Origin: Armatimonadota bacterium
GTDB taxonomy: Bacteria > Armatimonadota > Fimbriimonadia > Fimbriimonadales > Fimbriimonadaceae
Length of the DNA stretch: 64,000 nt
NCBI GenBank assembly: GCA_016789105.1
Contig: JAEURN010000011.1
Span: 1 to 64,000, forward strand
Reading direction: 5' to 3'
Below the pieces are notes generated by a model. The model was not told where the DNA came from and made no database searches. It saw nothing but the letters and a program-made list of their open reading frames with translations. Made by a program: the position numbers and the translations under genes. Every line of letters begins with the position of its first letter. The stretch's first letter is position 1. Positions 50,410-59,373 of this stretch are shown here, in pieces.

Positions 50410-51129
50410 TCACTTGAACTCTTTTGAGAAGTCGTCCCAAAGTTCGTCGGCGGTTTTGCCGGTGAGCTGCTTAAACACCGGCATCGGATCCTTACCTTGC
50501 CGCATCTTAAAATCGAGTGCGGGAACCGTGCGCCGGTCGTATTTCTTTTCGATCCAAGCGAGCCAAACCGCAGTTGTCCGGTAGGCATCGGTGTACTTGG
50601 CTTTAGAAAAATCCGGTTTGGTTCGGCCGGCTGTGGCATGGAGTTCGGGTTCGTAGCGCCACCACCGAGTGTAATCGGCTATGCCTTCCGTCAGCCAACC
50701 GGCATCGATTTCATTTCGGGGGTATTGCTGGACGGCGTGGGTCAGCTCGTGCACCACCATCCCCAGGTCGTCGGGGTGGGCGGTCACCCATTCACCATTG
50801 ATCGTGATCGTCCCGCCGGAACAGTAGGCCGGCACATTCAGCGTTTTTTTGAAGACGAGCATGATCTTGGCCGGAGGTTGGAAGGATTTGCCCGAATGCT
50901 CCTTTGTCACCGGGTCAATGCCATCGGTGGCCAGTAGCTGCGTGAGGGGCCCATACCAGGCTTTGACCAATTCGGCCGCTTTGGCCGCCCATGGTTCGCA
51001 TGCCGGGATGTCCGAACAGTCCGTGACAACCGGTGGGCAAGCCAGGGCGGGAGCCAATGGATAGACAAACTTGTCCAAGTCGGGCTGGGATTGACCAACG
51101 GCGAAGGCAAAGGCGGTGGCGGCGAACAT
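50410..51129 (-). CDS. Basic-secretory-protein-like metallopeptidase, secreted
   Basis: 239 residues with an N-terminal signal-like stretch. VVHELTHAVQQY is a zinc HExxH motif, and GWLTEGIADYTRW downstream carries the third ligand region, matching the bacterial relatives of plant basic secretory proteins. The ending KTADELWDDFSKEF is also typical. Substrate unknown. Confidence 0.8.
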   Translation of the reverse strand: MFAATAFAFAVGQSQPDLDKFVYPLAPALACPPVVTDCSDIPACEPWAAKAAELVKAWYGPLTQLLATDGIDPVTKEHSGKSFQPPAKIMLVFKKTLNVPAYCSGGTITINGEWVTAHPDDLGMVVHELTHAVQQYPRNEIDAGWLTEGIADYTRWWRYEPELHATAGRTKPDFSKAKYTDAYRTTAVWLAWIEKKYDRRTVPALDFKMRQGKDPMPVFKQLTGKTADELWDDFSKEFK

Positions 51130-51207
51130 CGTGCCGAGACTCTACCGGAGTGAACGGCGGCATGTCATTGATTGAAAAAATGGGGCATTGCGGCACTACA
51201 ATCGGCC

Positions 51208-51549
51208 ATGCCCAAAAAATTCTTCGCCACGGTGGCGCTGCTTGCGGTGGCCAATGTGTTCATGAACTTAGCCTGGTACGGCCACCTCAAGTTCAAAGAT
51301 AAACCGATGGCCATTTTCATTTTGGCGAGTTGGGGCATTGCGCTTGTCGAATACTGTTTCCAAGTCCCGGCCAACCGGATGGGTGCTGAGGTCATGTCGG
51401 TGACCCAACTCAAAGTAACGCAGGAACTGCTCAGCATCAGCACGTTTGCCCTTTTCGCCGTTTTCATGTTCAAGGAGAAGCCGACAATGAACCATCTGAT
51501 TTCATTCCTTTTGCTTGTCGGGGCAGCCTACTTTGCAGCAAAAAAATAG
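51208..51549 (+). CDS. DMT-superfamily small membrane protein (DUF486)
   Basis: 113 residues, four membrane helices. NVFMNLAWYGHLKF and SWGIALVEYCFQVPANRMG are the diagnostic segments. The longer frame from 51172 lacks the normal N-terminus; ATG 51208 has TACAAT at 51197-51202, which starts the message within a base of the ATG. Function is not known; small drug/metabolite transporters are related. Confidence 0.85.
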   Translation: MPKKFFATVALLAVANVFMNLAWYGHLKFKDKPMAIFILASWGIALVEYCFQVPANRMGAEVMSVTQLKVTQELLSISTFALFAVFMFKEKPTMNHLISFLLLVGAAYFAAKK

Positions 51550-51574
51550 GCTCCAAGCATCCCTGCTTGGAGCC
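51549..51574 (-). terminator. Terminator of the triple-amidohydrolase gene
   Basis: An 11-bp perfect stem (51549-51559 with 51564-51574); on the minus strand it is followed by TATTTTTTT. It overlaps the stop region of the DUF486 gene. Confidence 0.85.
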
Positions 51575-51585
51575 CCAGCCGCTGG

Positions 51586-54500
51586 TTAGGGCCGCTCGTT
51601 TCGGGTTTGTCCAGGGCGGTTGCCATACTTTTCGTACAGCCGGGTTTGGCGGTTGGTCAGAGAGACTTCCCGGCCCTGGATCCAGGCCCGTTCGACCTTG
51701 GTGCTGATTTCGGTGATCTCCCCGTCGGCCAGGATGACCGTCCCTTCCATCCCGGGTTTGAGGGCCCCGACGCGGCTGTCGATGCCCAGGATTTGGGCAG
51801 GCCAAAGCGTGATGGAACGGGCAGCGTCTTCCCGGTTCAGGCCATAAGCGGCCGACCACCCGGCGATGTCCCGGAGTTGCCGGGTGTCCTGATTCTCATT
51901 CATGGTAAGAGCAAACTTGACCCCGGCTTTGGCAAGCCGTGCGGGCATGCCGTAGTAGTAGTCGAGGGGCTGGTCGGCCCTGGGGATTCCAAACACCGAA
52001 GCGAGGATGACCGGCACTTTTTTGGCGGCAAGCCAATCGGCAATCTCGCCGGCGCCGGTGCACCCATAGAGAAGGATGCGGACATGGTTGTCCTCCGCCC
52101 ATTTCACCGCCGATTTGATGTCGTCGGCCGTGTTAGCCGAGATCATGACGGGGAGCCGCCCTTCGGCGACTTCGAGCATGGCCTCTTGCCGTTGATCCCG
52201 GGCCACCGGTTTCTCTGGCGTTGCTTCGGCCCGCTTTTTGGCATAGTCGCGGGCGTCGTTGATCCTTTGGGTCAGGGCATCCATCCCCGGGGGCGGGGTT
52301 TGATTCTGGCCTTGGCCTTGCCCCCTTCCTTGCCCCGGAGCACCCTGTCCGGCGCGGAATTCCAGGTCAAGTTGGGTTGCGAGCTCAAAGTCGTGGTCAT
52401 GGCCATCCAGCCCATCGTCGCACCGGCAAAGGTTGGAGAGAGCTTCGTGCATATCGCCAAACCGGCCACCTCCCCGCCCGACGGAATACATCAACGCGAC
52501 ACCACCCTGGATGGTGAGGTCCTCCCAGGTATAGCCTTCGGTGTTGATGAGCGCGGCCTGCCCCGGTATCCCTCCCCCACTCGGTTTGACGACGACGGTG
52601 AGGATGCCTTGTTGGCGGGCAACGCCGAGCGTGTCCCATTCGGCATTGATGGTGCGTTCTGCCCGATAGTCGGGATGGAAGTCGCCCCGTTCGCTGCTGT
52701 CGTCACTGGCTGGAACCTGCCCGATTTCGGCCATGCCGAGCCCGGTTGACGGGTCGATCAGGCCGGGGTAGACGTGTTTTCCGGTCCCATCGACGACCTC
52801 GGCGCCTTTGGGGCTGAGCCCCTTGCCGGTCGACGCGATCTTCCCATCGGCCCCAATCAGGATGTCCCCGGTGAACGACTCGCCGGTCATGGGGTGGATG
52901 GTGGCGTTTTGGATTAGGGTCGCCCCACGCGGGTACCGCACGGTTCCCGGTTCGCCAGAGATGTCGGCCAATCCAAACGTCGCCGTGGTCGGACTCATGT
53001 CTTCGTTGGCAGTGTTGGCTTGGGCTCCTCCGCCCGTTGTGAACGGGTTAGAGGGCGTGTTGGATTCCAAGATCTTTTTGGCCGCCAGCAGTTCCTGTTC
53101 CCGTTCGGCCCGCTGTTTGGCATCATTCGCCCGGTCGAACCTCTTGACCCCGTCGACATAGGTTTCCAGGGCGACGGCGTAGATGCTCGTCGGTTCGTGG
53201 CTCCAGACGACGAAATCCGCATCTTTGCCGGCTTCTAAACTTCCCGTCCACTTGTCGATCCCCAGCTGTTTGGCTGGGTTGATGGTGACAAAGCTGAGGG
53301 CCGTTTCGGCATCGACCCCGCCGTACCGCATCGACTTGGCGGCTTCGATGTTCAGGCGTCGGGCATGGTTGTTGCTGTCGCTGTTGACCGAAACAACAAC
53401 TCCCCGCTGGGCCATGAGGGCGGCGTTGTAGGGGATGGCGTCATAAGATTCAAGCTTGAATCCCCACCAATCTGAAAAGGTCGAGCCTCCCACGTTGGCG
53501 GCGGCCATTTCGTCGGCGATTTTGTACCCTTCTAGCACGTGTTGCAGGGTTGCCAGATGCGTCCCAAACTGCTTGCCGATCCGGATGAGCATGAGGAGTT
53601 CATCTTGGCGGTACCCGTGGCTGTGGATCCACCGTTGGCCGCTGGCGATTTCACCCAGGGCCTCTAACTGGAGGTCGCGGTGGGGTTTGACCGTGGTTTT
53701 CCCCGAATTGAAATCCTCCCACGCCTGGTTGTATTCTTTGCCAAGTTGCAAGGCCCTGCGGATGGCTTCTTCAACCCCCATCCTCGTCCGAGGGCGGAAC
53801 GTCAGGAGAGTGGTTCCAACCACCGCACTGCGCGGGGAACCGTCATCTTCGTTGATCGGATTTTGTCCGAGGGCGAACTTGACCCCCTCAGGCGAGCCCT
53901 GGACGTGGTAGTCGTCCGGCCGCAAACCCCACCGCCATTTGACGACGTTGTTTTGGCCGCCGATGGCATTGGCTGAACCATGGAGCTGGTTTGCCCCGAC
54001 CGTCCCGCCGGAAAGCTGCTGGTAGATCGCGGTATCGGTTTGGTTCATGCAGTCGCGGATCCGGCATTCGGCCGTGATCATGTTTGTGGACTCATTGACC
54101 GAACCGAGGATGGCGGTGTGGCTGTGGCAATCCCAAATACCGGGTGAAATGTGTTTGCCTGTCGCATCGACCACCTGGCAACCGTTCGGGGCGCTGAGGT
54201 TTGGCCCGACTTGGACGAGCTTTCCGTCTTTGACCAACACGTCGCAATTGGGGATCGTCCCCCTCGGACCCTCGGTCCAGACTGTGGCATTTTTGTAGAG
54301 CCGGTAGGCCGCCGTTGTTTCGGCGGGAGCAGGGAAAAAGGCGTGGTTGGGAGCCGGCAACTTGAACGGCTCATCCGGCTTCAAGGATTTCGGATCTTTG
54401 GGCTCTGGCTTTTTGAATTCGGCAGCCTTCCCTTCAATGACCGTCTGCATGACTTGGCTCGACGAGTCCAGGATGTCGCCTTGCACAACGGTGAAGCTGG

Positions 54501-55647
54501 CGACCTTGCCTTTTTCCAGAGTCCCGTAGCTATCCGAGATGCCCAGGATCCTTGCCGGCTCGGTGGTGACTGAGGCGAGGGCCGCTTTGCGACTGAGCCC
54601 TCCCCGGACATAGGTGCGCAACCCTTCGAACGGATTGGAAGCCGTTGCGGGCGAATAGGCGAAGGAGATTCCCGCCTTTTCCAACTCGGCCCCTGCCTGC
54701 ACTTCGTTGAAGTACTGCCGGACTCCGGCAAGGCTGACCGAATCAAGGTTGTCCCCGATCCGAGGGGGGACTGGGATCCGGCCCTGCAACAAGACTGGCG
54801 CGCCGGAAGATTTCAGGAGGTCTTTGACGGCGCCGGAATCCGACCGGAACCCATAGACGGGGCTCAGGTTGAATTCATTTGCGATGCGCTGGGCTTGGAA
54901 GTAGCTGGTTTCGGTCAAGTCGTCGAACAGGGCATATTGCTTGCCTTCCAAAACCGGCTTGAGCCTTGTCAGGCCGATATCGTCTCCTCCGCCGTATTCT
55001 TGGGCATCGATCAAAGTCTGCCGGATGACATAGATCACGCCCATCGTGCTGGTTGGGTATCCACCTCCGCCAAAACCACGCCCGGCAAGGCTGAATGAAA
55101 CCAGCGAATCGTCCGTCGCGCCGGCCACGGATTTGGTTCCCGTTTTAGCGATGGCACCGCGCGCGCCGATCAGCCCCCCAGTGGCCTGGATCCGGGCCAA
55201 GCCGTAGCCATACTCGGCCAAAGATTGAAGGCTGTCCGATTCAAATTTTTCGGCAGTGGCGACCGACTTGGCCAGCAAGAAATTGGCCTCCCGGTTAAAT
55301 GGGTCTTTATCGCGTTTGGCCTGCTGGGCTTGGAGTTCCGACACGGAGAGTTGCTGGCCGAACCCACCGGTGGAAGGGGCGGGCGAAACCCCGGCGACAT
55401 TTGTTGCCGTGCCCGGGTGGATGAATGCCGGGTAAACGGTCATCCCTGAAAGGTCTTCGGTTTTGGCACCCGCGGGGGCCTTGACGGATTTGCCGACCTC
55501 GGCGATCCGCCCTCCTTGGACAAGGAGGCTGCCCTTTTCGACAACCTGCCCGGGTGAGACATAGATTCGGGCATTGGTGTAAACGATGACACCTTCTTGC
55601 CCGGCGGTCAAGCCCGCAGAAAGGGCGAGCATCGCGGTGATGAGCAT
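51586..55647 (-). CDS. Triple amidohydrolase-fold fusion protein, secreted
   Basis: 1,353 residues with a signal peptide (LITAMLALSAGLTAGQ). Three imidazolonepropionase/amidohydrolase-like modules follow each other (about 20-430, 450-890, 940-1353). Each starts with a beta-sandwich strand (YTNARIYVSPGQVV, YKNATVWTEGPRG, IQNATIHPMTGESF) and a V...G...PG/PA.I motif. Only the middle module has the metal-binding DCHSH. The first reads YPAFIHPGT and the third YPGLIDPSTG, both without HxH, so they are probably inactive or structural. TATGAT at 55659-55654 puts the transcript start exactly on ATG 55647. Confidence 0.85.
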   Translation of the reverse strand: MLITAMLALSAGLTAGQEGVIVYTNARIYVSPGQVVEKGSLLVQGGRIAEVGKSVKAPAGAKTEDLSGMTVYPAFIHPGTATNVAGVSPAPSTGGFGQQLSVSELQAQQAKRDKDPFNREANFLLAKSVATAEKFESDSLQSLAEYGYGLARIQATGGLIGARGAIAKTGTKSVAGATDDSLVSFSLAGRGFGGGGYPTSTMGVIYVIRQTLIDAQEYGGGDDIGLTRLKPVLEGKQYALFDDLTETSYFQAQRIANEFNLSPVYGFRSDSGAVKDLLKSSGAPVLLQGRIPVPPRIGDNLDSVSLAGVRQYFNEVQAGAELEKAGISFAYSPATASNPFEGLRTYVRGGLSRKAALASVTTEPARILGISDSYGTLEKGKVASFTVVQGDILDSSSQVMQTVIEGKAAEFKKPEPKDPKSLKPDEPFKLPAPNHAFFPAPAETTAAYRLYKNATVWTEGPRGTIPNCDVLVKDGKLVQVGPNLSAPNGCQVVDATGKHISPGIWDCHSHTAILGSVNESTNMITAECRIRDCMNQTDTAIYQQLSGGTVGANQLHGSANAIGGQNNVVKWRWGLRPDDYHVQGSPEGVKFALGQNPINEDDGSPRSAVVGTTLLTFRPRTRMGVEEAIRRALQLGKEYNQAWEDFNSGKTTVKPHRDLQLEALGEIASGQRWIHSHGYRQDELLMLIRIGKQFGTHLATLQHVLEGYKIADEMAAANVGGSTFSDWWGFKLESYDAIPYNAALMAQRGVVVSVNSDSNNHARRLNIEAAKSMRYGGVDAETALSFVTINPAKQLGIDKWTGSLEAGKDADFVVWSHEPTSIYAVALETYVDGVKRFDRANDAKQRAEREQELLAAKKILESNTPSNPFTTGGGAQANTANEDMSPTTATFGLADISGEPGTVRYPRGATLIQNATIHPMTGESFTGDILIGADGKIASTGKGLSPKGAEVVDGTGKHVYPGLIDPSTGLGMAEIGQVPASDDSSERGDFHPDYRAERTINAEWDTLGVARQQGILTVVVKPSGGGIPGQAALINTEGYTWEDLTIQGGVALMYSVGRGGGRFGDMHEALSNLCRCDDGLDGHDHDFELATQLDLEFRAGQGAPGQGRGQGQGQNQTPPPGMDALTQRINDARDYAKKRAEATPEKPVARDQRQEAMLEVAEGRLPVMISANTADDIKSAVKWAEDNHVRILLYGCTGAGEIADWLAAKKVPVILASVFGIPRADQPLDYYYGMPARLAKAGVKFALTMNENQDTRQLRDIAGWSAAYGLNREDAARSITLWPAQILGIDSRVGALKPGMEGTVILADGEITEISTKVERAWIQGREVSLTNRQTRLYEKYGNRPGQTRNERP

Positions 55648-55653
55648 TCCGCC

Positions 55654-55659
55654 ATCATA
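55654..55659 (-). promoter_or_regulatory. -10 hexamer TATGAT for a leaderless start at 55647
   Basis: On the minus strand it occupies -12 to -7 relative to the A of the ATG. It matches the -10 consensus at five of six positions. Confidence 0.55.
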
Positions 55660-55905
55660 CTGAAGCTGAGGCGCGATGTCACCTGGCAGGCACCAAAAAA
55701 ATTGTAGCCTGATGGAAACATTTCATTGAGTTTGCTTTCGAGCGCGATTCAAGCTGTAACGCTTATAGACGAATTGACTCTTCAGGCTTGAGAGCAGTCG
55801 GGCCAAGCCAGGCGGCCTATCGCGGGCTTGTCAACAAATCCATCTCAAATTTCATTTCATTTTCAGAGAATTTGAAAACGGACACCGGCGTCGCCATACT
55901 GGGCT

Positions 55906-56637
55906 ATGCGAACCAGGCATGTCTTTTATCAGAGGGTTGATGGCGATAGTGTCATGCTGATCATTGCCGCCGAGTCGGCAGATTTTCCATTGAAATCCCA
56001 TGGTTATATTGTCCAGGCGGTCTTCCCATTCAAGCAGAATGAAAGGGGTTGGTCGGATCCCGAAGAAGGGGATCGGGTCAACGAGTTAGAAGACAAAGTC
56101 ATCCAAAAGCTGGAAATGCTCGGGATGGTCTACGCCGGCCGAGTCAAAATCCCGGGCGTCGTCTTCTCCTCGTTTTACTCGCCAGAACCGGGGCCCGCCT
56201 CCGTCTCGGTCAGCACGAGTCTCCTGCGCAAAATCGAAGTCGAGTTGACGAGCACGCCCGATCCGGAGTGGGGCTATTACAAGAAATTTTTTGTCCCCAC
56301 CAAATTGGAAAGTTACATAGGCCAATGTGCGCAACTCCATAACCAACTGCGCAAGAACGGCGACGTCTTTTCGATTCCGCGCGAAGTCGATTTCGCCTGC
56401 ATCATGCGCAAGTGGGATAATGTCGGCCCCTTTTTGGCTGAAGCCGCAACGATGGGTTTTGTTTGCCCGACCCCACCGGAAAAATCTGGCAGCAAGGGTG
56501 AGTATTGGTGCGTCTTTGTGCGGACGACATCGATCGAGCCGGAAGTGGTTTGCCAGCTTAGCCTGGACCTGAAGGAAGTTGCCGAAAAATACGGCGGCGA
56601 GTTCGATGGCTGGGCGAGTCCGGTGATGAAGGCCTGA
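55906..56637 (+). CDS. DUF695-RraB-like two-domain protein
   Basis: 243 residues. Residues 1 to about 135 resemble DUF695 (VMLIIAAESADFPLKSHGYI). Residues about 145-243 follow the RraB (regulator of RNase E activity) pattern: ACIMRKWDNVGPFLAEAATMGFVC, a strand-rich middle, and AEKYGGEFDGWASPV. CATACT at 55895-55900 places the transcript start one base from the ATG. An RNA-decay link is only inferred from RraB. Confidence 0.7.
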   Translation: MRTRHVFYQRVDGDSVMLIIAAESADFPLKSHGYIVQAVFPFKQNERGWSDPEEGDRVNELEDKVIQKLEMLGMVYAGRVKIPGVVFSSFYSPEPGPASVSVSTSLLRKIEVELTSTPDPEWGYYKKFFVPTKLESYIGQCAQLHNQLRKNGDVFSIPREVDFACIMRKWDNVGPFLAEAATMGFVCPTPPEKSGSKGEYWCVFVRTTSIEPEVVCQLSLDLKEVAEKYGGEFDGWASPVMKA

Positions 56638-56682
56638 CGGGTCTGCCCGCAATTCCTGAATGGAGTTTTTTTTCCGAAGCTC

Positions 56683-56741
56683 TTGACGGGCGTCCTCTTT
56701 ACCTGTTATTATACCTTTCAGTTAATTAACTAATCAGTTAA
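56683..56741 (+). promoter_or_regulatory. Promoter and candidate ArsR operator
   Basis: TTGACG at 56683-56688 and TATTAT at 56707-56712 are separated by 18 bases. The predicted start at about 56719 is followed by the palindrome AGTTAATTAACT (56720-56731) and another CAGTTAA at 56735-56741, directly before the ArsR start codon. An autoregulatory operator is likely. Confidence 0.7.
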
Positions 56742-57092
56742 ATGACACACGACCACCTCTCCGCCACCTTCTCCGCCCTTGCCGACCCGACTCGGCGGGC
56801 GATCCTGGCGCGCCTCACCACAGGCGAGTGCACGGTGAACGAGTTGGCGGCCCCCTTCGACATCACGCTCCCGGCCATCACCAAGCACCTCAAGGTGCTG
56901 GAGGGCGCGGGGCTGATCGAGCGGTCGCGGCAGGCGCAATACCGGCCGTGCCGGCTCAACCCGGAGCCCTTGCAAGCGGCCAACCAATACATCGAGACGT
57001 ACCGGCGGTTTTGGGAGGAATCTTTCGACCGCCTAGACGCCTACCTCAAGGAATTGCAAGGGCAGGAAAACAGAGACGAGGACATTGAATGA
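56742..57092 (+). CDS. ArsR/SmtB family regulator (SdpR-like)
   Basis: 116 residues: the winged-helix core is SALADPTRRAILARLTTGECTVNELAAPF followed by LPAITKHLKVLEGAGLIERSR. The metal-binding CxC of metal sensors is absent, so it belongs to the group that accompanies AHSA1/SRPBCC genes. Four-base overlap with the next gene. It probably represses its own operon through the AGTTAA repeats upstream. Confidence 0.88.
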   Translation: MTHDHLSATFSALADPTRRAILARLTTGECTVNELAAPFDITLPAITKHLKVLEGAGLIERSRQAQYRPCRLNPEPLQAANQYIETYRRFWEESFDRLDAYLKELQGQENRDEDIE

Positions 57093-57577
57093 CAAGGACC
57101 AACAAGTTAGAAATCACCCTACCGAACGATACCGAGATCCATTTGGAGCGCCGGTTCGACTTCCCCGCCGCCTTGGTCTACCAAGCCTTTGCCGACCACG
57201 AAAACCACAAGCATTGGCTGGGTTGCGGCCTTGGCACCGTATTGGAATCCACTGGCAAGCCCGAGGTCGGGGCGCCGTGGCATTTCCGCATGGATATGGG
57301 CGAAATGGGGCAGTTCCATTGTTTTGGCCAGTGCTTGGAGGCGATTCCTCACGAGAAGTTCGTGCGGACGTTCATCTACGATGTGCCGGTGATCCGGGAG
57401 AACGCCGCCGTCGAAAGCGCGACCTTTACGGAAGAGGACGGCAAAACTGTCTTCCGGGTCGTGGTGCGGCACTTGAACAAAGAAAACCGTGATGGCCACC
57501 TCAATTCCGGCATGGAACGCGGAGCCTCGGCCAGTTACGACGCGCTGGAAGATTATTTGAGGGGACACGGCCAGTGA
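57089..57577 (+). CDS. AHSA1/SRPBCC domain protein, copy 1
   Basis: 162 residues. ERRFDFPAALVYQAFADHENHKHWLG is the start of an SRPBCC fold; the C-terminal SGMERGASASYDALEDYL helix is typical. START-like proteins bind hydrophobic ligands or act with Hsp90-like partners. ATG 57089 overlaps the ArsR stop. It is the first of three related genes. Confidence 0.85.
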   Translation: MTRTNKLEITLPNDTEIHLERRFDFPAALVYQAFADHENHKHWLGCGLGTVLESTGKPEVGAPWHFRMDMGEMGQFHCFGQCLEAIPHEKFVRTFIYDVPVIRENAAVESATFTEEDGKTVFRVVVRHLNKENRDGHLNSGMERGASASYDALEDYLRGHGQ

Positions 57578-58014
57578 CCCGTGACAAAGTTCAAATCATC
57601 CGGGAGTTCGCCTTCCCGGTCAAGACGGTTTACCAAGCCTTTACCGATCAATCCATCCTCAAACATTGGTTGGCACCAGATGGGTTCACGTGCCCCGATG
57701 TGGTGTTCGACCTCCAAATCGGGGGCCGCACCCACACCCGATTCCGCGATGCCGACGGGAATGACTCGACGAGTGAGGGTGTTTTCACCCAAGTCGTCCC
57801 GAACTCCTTTGTGGCCTATGATTTTGAGGTCCGTTACCTCGGCTACCATCTTGAAAACTTGACGACAGAAATCACCTTTGAACCGACAGAAGCCGGCACG
57901 AAAGTGACGGTGGAGCTCTACCTGGCAAACCCCGACTTTGCCGAAGGGAGCCAAACCGGTTGGAACCAATCCATGGATAACCTGGAACGACTGCTTGGAA
58001 AAAACAATGACTGA
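57574..58014 (+). CDS. AHSA1/SRPBCC domain protein, copy 2
   Basis: 146 residues, GTG start overlapping the previous stop by 4 bases. REFAFPVKTVYQAFTDQSILKHWLAPDG and QTGWNQSMDNLERLL mark the fold. Only distantly similar to copies 1 and 3, so old divergence rather than recent duplication is likely. Confidence 0.85.
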   Translation: MTRDKVQIIREFAFPVKTVYQAFTDQSILKHWLAPDGFTCPDVVFDLQIGGRTHTRFRDADGNDSTSEGVFTQVVPNSFVAYDFEVRYLGYHLENLTTEITFEPTEAGTKVTVELYLANPDFAEGSQTGWNQSMDNLERLLGKNND

Positions 58015-58504
58015 CTTGCAACCCGTATTCCGAATCGAGCGCACCTTTGCCTCTCCCCGCAAAACCGTATGGGCATGCTTCACCGAGCCAGATCACATGG
58101 CCAAGTGGTTCAGCCCGGCCGGTTGCCACACGGTGTTTTTGCACAGCGACCTGCAACCCGGCGGCTACAACCACGTCCGCATGGATAGCCCAGAAGGCAC
58201 GGTGTGGCACGGCAAATACACATTTGTGGAAGTCGACCCGATGGACAAGCTAGTTTATGTCAACTCGTTTGCCGATGCGGATGGCAACTTGATCCACCAC
58301 CCGATGGCCCCGACTTGGCCGCTGAAGTTGCTCACCACCATCTTGTTTGAGGATTTGGGCGACAAGACCCGGATTTTGCTCACTTGGGAGCCGATGGATG
58401 CCTCTGCTGAAGAGGTGGCAACTTTTGCCCAGGGCCTGGAAAGCTGCCACAACGGTTGGACGGGGACGTTTGACAATCTCGATGGCTATCTGAATTCTCT
58501 TTGA
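58007..58504 (+). CDS. AHSA1/SRPBCC domain protein, copy 3
   Basis: 165 residues, ATG 58007 overlapping copy 2 by 8 bases. ERTFASPRKTVWACFTEPDHMAKWF and ESCHNGWTGTFDNLDGYL are the family segments. Last gene of the ArsR operon. Confidence 0.85.
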   Translation: MTDLQPVFRIERTFASPRKTVWACFTEPDHMAKWFSPAGCHTVFLHSDLQPGGYNHVRMDSPEGTVWHGKYTFVEVDPMDKLVYVNSFADADGNLIHHPMAPTWPLKLLTTILFEDLGDKTRILLTWEPMDASAEEVATFAQGLESCHNGWTGTFDNLDGYLNSL

Positions 58505-58507
58505 CCG

Positions 58508-58527
58508 GCGCCCAAATTGGGCGCTTT
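58508..58527 (+). terminator. Weak terminator of the ArsR/AHSA1 operon
   Basis: GCGCCC-AAATT-GGGCGC followed by TTT, four bases after the last stop codon. Confidence 0.55.
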
Positions 58528-58541
58528 ACCAGGATTTTGAT

Positions 58542-58569
58542 GAATTCCACCCTTATCAGGGTGGAATTC
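58542..58569. repeat. 11-bp inverted repeat upstream of the PEP-CTERM peptidase gene
   Basis: GAATTCCACCC and GGGTGGAATTC with a 6-base loop TTATCA. It lies 62 bases before the ATG at 58632 and just upstream of a TATAGT -10 candidate, so it may be an operator as well as a hairpin. Confidence 0.5.
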
Positions 58570-58631
58570 AGTTATAGTGGATCGGGTCAGGATCCGGTTT
58601 TGCGGTTTCTGCCCATGACGGAAAGGAAATA

Positions 58632-59324
58632 ATGAAGACCAAGGCCCTCCTCCTGCTCATCGCCACGGTGGCGGTTTCTGTTGCCCAAGCGGCCCCGACC
58701 CTTTTTGTGACGATCAAGCCGATCCTGGTGGCCAACACCGACGGCTCCAACCTCTCGCCGGATCTGCGCTACGTCCAGTATGCGAACAAGATTTACGCCC
58801 AGGCCGACATCCAGTTCAACTTCCTGGCGCCGGTTGTTGTCAACAACACCACGTTGAACAACTGGGACATCAACAACAACTCGCTGTTCAGCTTGGCGGG
58901 CAACGGGGCCAGCACCGATCCGCTGACCATTAACGCCTGGTTTGTCGACACTGTAACCGGATCCAGCGTTTACGGGTTCGCCCAATCCATCGGCGCGCGC
59001 AACATGGTGATGGACACGACGAACATCGCCGGCTATTCGGCTTTGGGCCGCGTGGACACTTTCTCCCACGAGCTCGGCCACTGTCTGGGTTTGGCGCACA
59101 CCAGCGTCAGCAACCACCTGATCTGCAGCGGCGGTCTCCGCGACATCCCGCAGACGTTGGGTGATGTTGCCCCCGATGGCCAGAACCTCGACTTGCTGAC
59201 GACCTCGCAAATTGCCACGGTGCGAAGCAGCCAATATGCGCAGGCGGTTCCGGAACCGGTTTCTATGGTGGCTTTGGTTGCCGGCGCGGCCGTGCTCGCA
59301 CGCCGCCGCCGCCGTTCGGCCTGA
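58632..59324 (+). CDS. Exported zinc metalloprotease-like PEP-CTERM protein
   Basis: 230 residues. Signal peptide 1-20 (ending AQA). The zinc motif HELGHCLGLAHT (HExxHxxGxxH) of metzincin-type peptidases is centred near residue 150. The C-terminus is VPEPVSMVALVAGAAVLARRRRR, a PEP-CTERM sorting tail. AAAGGA precedes the ATG. It is probably a cell-surface peptidase; its small catalytic domain would make it a short metzincin. Confidence 0.85.
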   Translation: MKTKALLLLIATVAVSVAQAAPTLFVTIKPILVANTDGSNLSPDLRYVQYANKIYAQADIQFNFLAPVVVNNTTLNNWDINNNSLFSLAGNGASTDPLTINAWFVDTVTGSSVYGFAQSIGARNMVMDTTNIAGYSALGRVDTFSHELGHCLGLAHTSVSNHLICSGGLRDIPQTLGDVAPDGQNLDLLTTSQIATVRSSQYAQAVPEPVSMVALVAGAAVLARRRRRSA

Positions 59325-59341
59325 CGGTCTGACAACCTCTC

Positions 59342-59370
59342 AAAAGCCCAGCCAAAGGCTGGGCTTTTTT
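59342..59370 (+). terminator. Intrinsic terminator
   Basis: A 12-bp stem AAAAGCCCAGCC/GGCTGGGCTTTT with AAA loop and trailing T. It sits between convergent genes and could act in both directions. Confidence 0.9.
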
Positions 59371-59373
59371 GCG

